Positions 5,883 to 7,502 of a stretch of 7,502 nucleotides of DNA are shown here, in pieces; the stretch's first letter is position 1, and each line of letters starts with the position of its first letter. Source of the DNA: Deltaproteobacteria bacterium (GTDB taxonomy: Bacteria; Desulfobacterota; Dissulfuribacteria; Dissulfuribacterales; JALVPX01); the NCBI GenBank assembly GCA_027031565.1, contig JALVPX010000013.1:1-7502 (forward strand). The letters are read 5' to 3'. The notes below the pieces were generated by a model, which ran no database searches, was not told the origin of the DNA, and saw nothing but the letters and a program-made list of their open reading frames with translations. The position numbers and the translations under genes are program-made.

Positions 5883-6687
5883 AAAAAGACCCAATCTCCT
5901 GGAGCTGTTCGAGCAAGGCCGGTAACTGGTCGAGGCTCAAGCTGTTAGGGCCATCACACAGGGCCTTTTCAGGTTCGGGGTGTACTTCCATGAAAAGCCC
6001 ATCTATACCAGCGGCCATCGCTGCCCTGGCAAGGAGGGGCACAAACTCCCGCTGCCCTGCGGAACAGCCATCGCCGCCTCCAGGCAATTGAACGCTATGG
6101 GTTGCATCAAATATTACAGGCGCACCCAGAGAGCGCATTATTGCCAGGGATCTCATATCCACCACCAGGTTGTTGTAACCGAAGGTCGTGCCCCTTTCGG
6201 TGAGCATGACAAGCTTGTTGCCTGATTCCCTCACCTTGTTAAGTGCATGGCGCATGTCCCATGGTGCCATGAATTGCCCTTTTTTTATGGAGATCGGAAG
6301 GCCTGTCTTGGCGGCTGCCACGAGCAGATCTGTCTGCCGGCACAAAAAGGCAGGAATCTGGAGACAGTCCAGGACCCTTGCCGCCGCTTCTGCCTGGGAA
6401 GGCAGATGAATGTCGGAAATAACGGGAACCCCGGCCTCCTGCTTTACTCTTGAAAGCATCTGAAGACCCTTTTCAAGGCCAGGGCCGCGGTACGAAGCAA
6501 TGGATGTCCTGTTTGCCTTGTCAAAAGAGGCCTTGAAAATATAGTTGAATCCTGCGTTCTCAGCAGCCTGTTTCACATACCTTGCCACCTGTACCGCTGT
6601 TTCCTCATCCTCCAGAACGCACGGGCCTGCAATTAGAAGCGGCCGGCATTTGTCTCCAACCTTGTAACCGGCAACATCAATGACCAT
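5869..6687 (-). CDS. kdsA: KdsA, Kdo-8-phosphate synthase, metal-dependent type
   Basis: The 272-residue product is a DAHP/KDOPS-family TIM barrel that condenses arabinose-5-phosphate with phosphoenolpyruvate to Kdo-8-phosphate. Diagnostic stretches are FKASFDKANRTS (51-62), the arabinose-5-phosphate-binding loop; IPAFLCRQTDLL (111-122); IKKGQF (134-139); ERGTTFGYNNLVVD (164-177) and DATHSVQLPGG (194-204). IAGPC places Cys23 where E. coli KdsA has Asn26, the mark of the metal-dependent class. Cys23, His197, Glu234 and Asp245 align with the Aquifex metal ligands Cys11, His185, Glu222 and Asp233, each shifted by exactly 12. The ATG at 6687 lies 9 nt after the pyrG stop. A GGAGG inside the end of pyrG is 14 nt upstream, a long spacing that fits coupled translation. 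The product feeds KdsC, the next gene. Confidence 0.98.
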   Translation of the reverse strand: MVIDVAGYKVGDKCRPLLIAGPCVLEDEETAVQVARYVKQAAENAGFNYIFKASFDKANRTSIASYRGPGLEKGLQMLSRVKQEAGVPVISDIHLPSQAEAAARVLDCLQIPAFLCRQTDLLVAAAKTGLPISIKKGQFMAPWDMRHALNKVRESGNKLVMLTERGTTFGYNNLVVDMRSLAIMRSLGAPVIFDATHSVQLPGGGDGCSAGQREFVPLLARAAMAAGIDGLFMEVHPEPEKALCDGPNSLSLDQLPALLEQLQEIGSFYAPA

Positions 6688-6696
6688 ATATCTTGA

Positions 6697-7502
6697 TCAG
6701 CCTCCAAGGCGTTTTTTCAAGGCAGCCTGGATAAATGCCACGAACAGAGGATGGGGAGCCAAGGGCCGGGACTTGAATTCGGGATGGAATTGACAACCAA
6801 GAAACCATGGATGTTCAGGAATTTCAGCAATTTCGACCAGCTCTCCGTTGGGGCTGAGGCCGGAAAAAAGCATACCAGCCTTTTCCATGGGTTCCCTGTA
6901 ATCATTGTTGAATTCGTAACGGTGCCTGTGGCGCTCAAATATCTCCTCTGTCTTATAGGCCTCATAGGCCTTGCTTTCCTTCGATATTTTGCAGGGATAG
7001 GCACCAAGCCTCATGGTGCCTCCCATCTGGCTGCCCTCGTCCCTGGTCTGGATGGTATCGGTGCGGTAATCATACCACTCTTTCATTAGATAAATTATCG
7101 GGTCCGGCGTGGATGGTGCGAATTCCGTGGAATCGGCCAGAGGGAACCCTGCCTTGCTCCTGGCAAATTCGATTACTGCAAGCTGCATCCCCAGGCAGAT
7201 CCCCAGGAAAGGCACGTTGTTCTCTCTGGCATATCCTATGGCCTCGAGTTTTCCGGGTATGCCCCTGGACCCAAAACCGCCCGGCACCAGCACGCCGTCT
7301 ACCGCTTCCAGCCGTTTTGCCAATTCCTCTCCCCTGACGGCCTCGGAATTTATGAAATCGATCTCCACCTTGGCCCTGTTGGCAACACCGCCATGAAAAA
7401 GGGCCTCATTGAGGCTTTTGTAAGATTCCCTGAGATTTACATATTTGCCTACCATTGCTATGCGGACCTCGTGCTGCGGATCTTCTATCCTTGCAATAAG
7501 AT
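6697..7502 (-). CDS. pyrG: CTP synthase, C-terminal part (5' end beyond window)
   Basis: The frame is open to the right edge, giving 267 visible residues. They comprise the end of the interdomain linker (HEVRIAMVGKYVNL, where the class I glutaminase half begins) and the complete glutaminase domain. The nucleophile is visible Cys102 in FLGICLGMQ, with the partner His239 and Glu241 in QFHPEFKSRP. GGTMRLGAYPCK and RHRHRYEFNN are CTP-synthase-specific and rule out other glutamine amidotransferases. About 270-280 residues of the synthetase half lie outside the window. The enzyme aminates UTP to CTP using glutamine and ATP. CTP is later used to activate Kdo, which may explain the link to kdsA. In the GGFGSRGIPGK loop a Pro takes the place that is usually Glu (RGxEGK), a small oddity near the oxyanion loop. 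The Met in IAMVGKY is internal, not the real start. Confidence 0.99.
   Translation of the reverse strand, partial: LIARIEDPQHEVRIAMVGKYVNLRESYKSLNEALFHGGVANRAKVEIDFINSEAVRGEELAKRLEAVDGVLVPGGFGSRGIPGKLEAIGYARENNVPFLGICLGMQLAVIEFARSKAGFPLADSTEFAPSTPDPIIYLMKEWYDYRTDTIQTRDEGSQMGGTMRLGAYPCKISKESKAYEAYKTEEIFERHRHRYEFNNDYREPMEKAGMLFSGLSPNGELVEIAEIPEHPWFLGCQFHPEFKSRPLAPHPLFVAFIQAALKKRLGG

Noticed and set aside
6717..7007. Same-strand 96-codon frame within pyrG
   Set aside because: Fully inside the well-conserved glutaminase domain in another frame; no recognisable motif.

Overview
The window is a single, densely packed run of ten genes, all on the minus strand. Read in transcription order (right to left) they are pyrG (3' two-thirds of its glutaminase half, truncated by the window edge), kdsA, kdsC, lptC, lptA, lptB, rpoN, hpf, ptsN and rapZ (5' part, truncated by the left edge). 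The plus strand holds no gene I can support; its open frames mirror the real genes.

The cluster belongs to a Gram-negative bacterium that makes Kdo-containing lipopolysaccharide. The kdsC-lptC-lptA-lptB-rpoN-hpf-ptsN-rapZ order is known from Proteobacteria including E. coli. The pyrG-kdsA front end, the long-form HPF and the Aquifex-like metal-dependent KdsA suggest to me a deltaproteobacterial lineage (Desulfobacterota). That assignment is inference, and I cannot name a genus.

Region 1 (about 5343-7502) holds pyrG, kdsA and kdsC. CTP synthase supplies the nucleotide that later activates Kdo, KdsA condenses arabinose-5-phosphate with PEP, and KdsC removes the phosphate to give Kdo. Gaps are 9 nt or less, or the genes overlap. 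Region 2 (5188-5342) is a 155-nt spacer, the only sizeable non-coding stretch. It carries overlapping inverted repeats and a strong extended -10 element directly in front of lptC. Region 3 (3353-5187) holds lptC-lptA-lptB: the inner-membrane anchor, periplasmic bridge and ATPase of the LPS transporter. Region 4 (1-3349) holds rpoN (sigma-54), hpf (ribosome hibernation), ptsN (nitrogen PTS EIIA) and rapZ (P-loop adaptor), a regulatory block tied to nitrogen, stress and envelope-precursor control.

Most junctions are overlaps or gaps of a few bases, which suggests translational coupling and one or two long transcripts, with a possible re-start of transcription at lptC. I found no mobile element, CRISPR array, tRNA or rRNA, and no evidence of a wholly new system. 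The items most worth checking are the kdsC-lptC spacer with its possible leaderless lptC transcript, the absence of kdsD from this cluster, and a few residue-level oddities.
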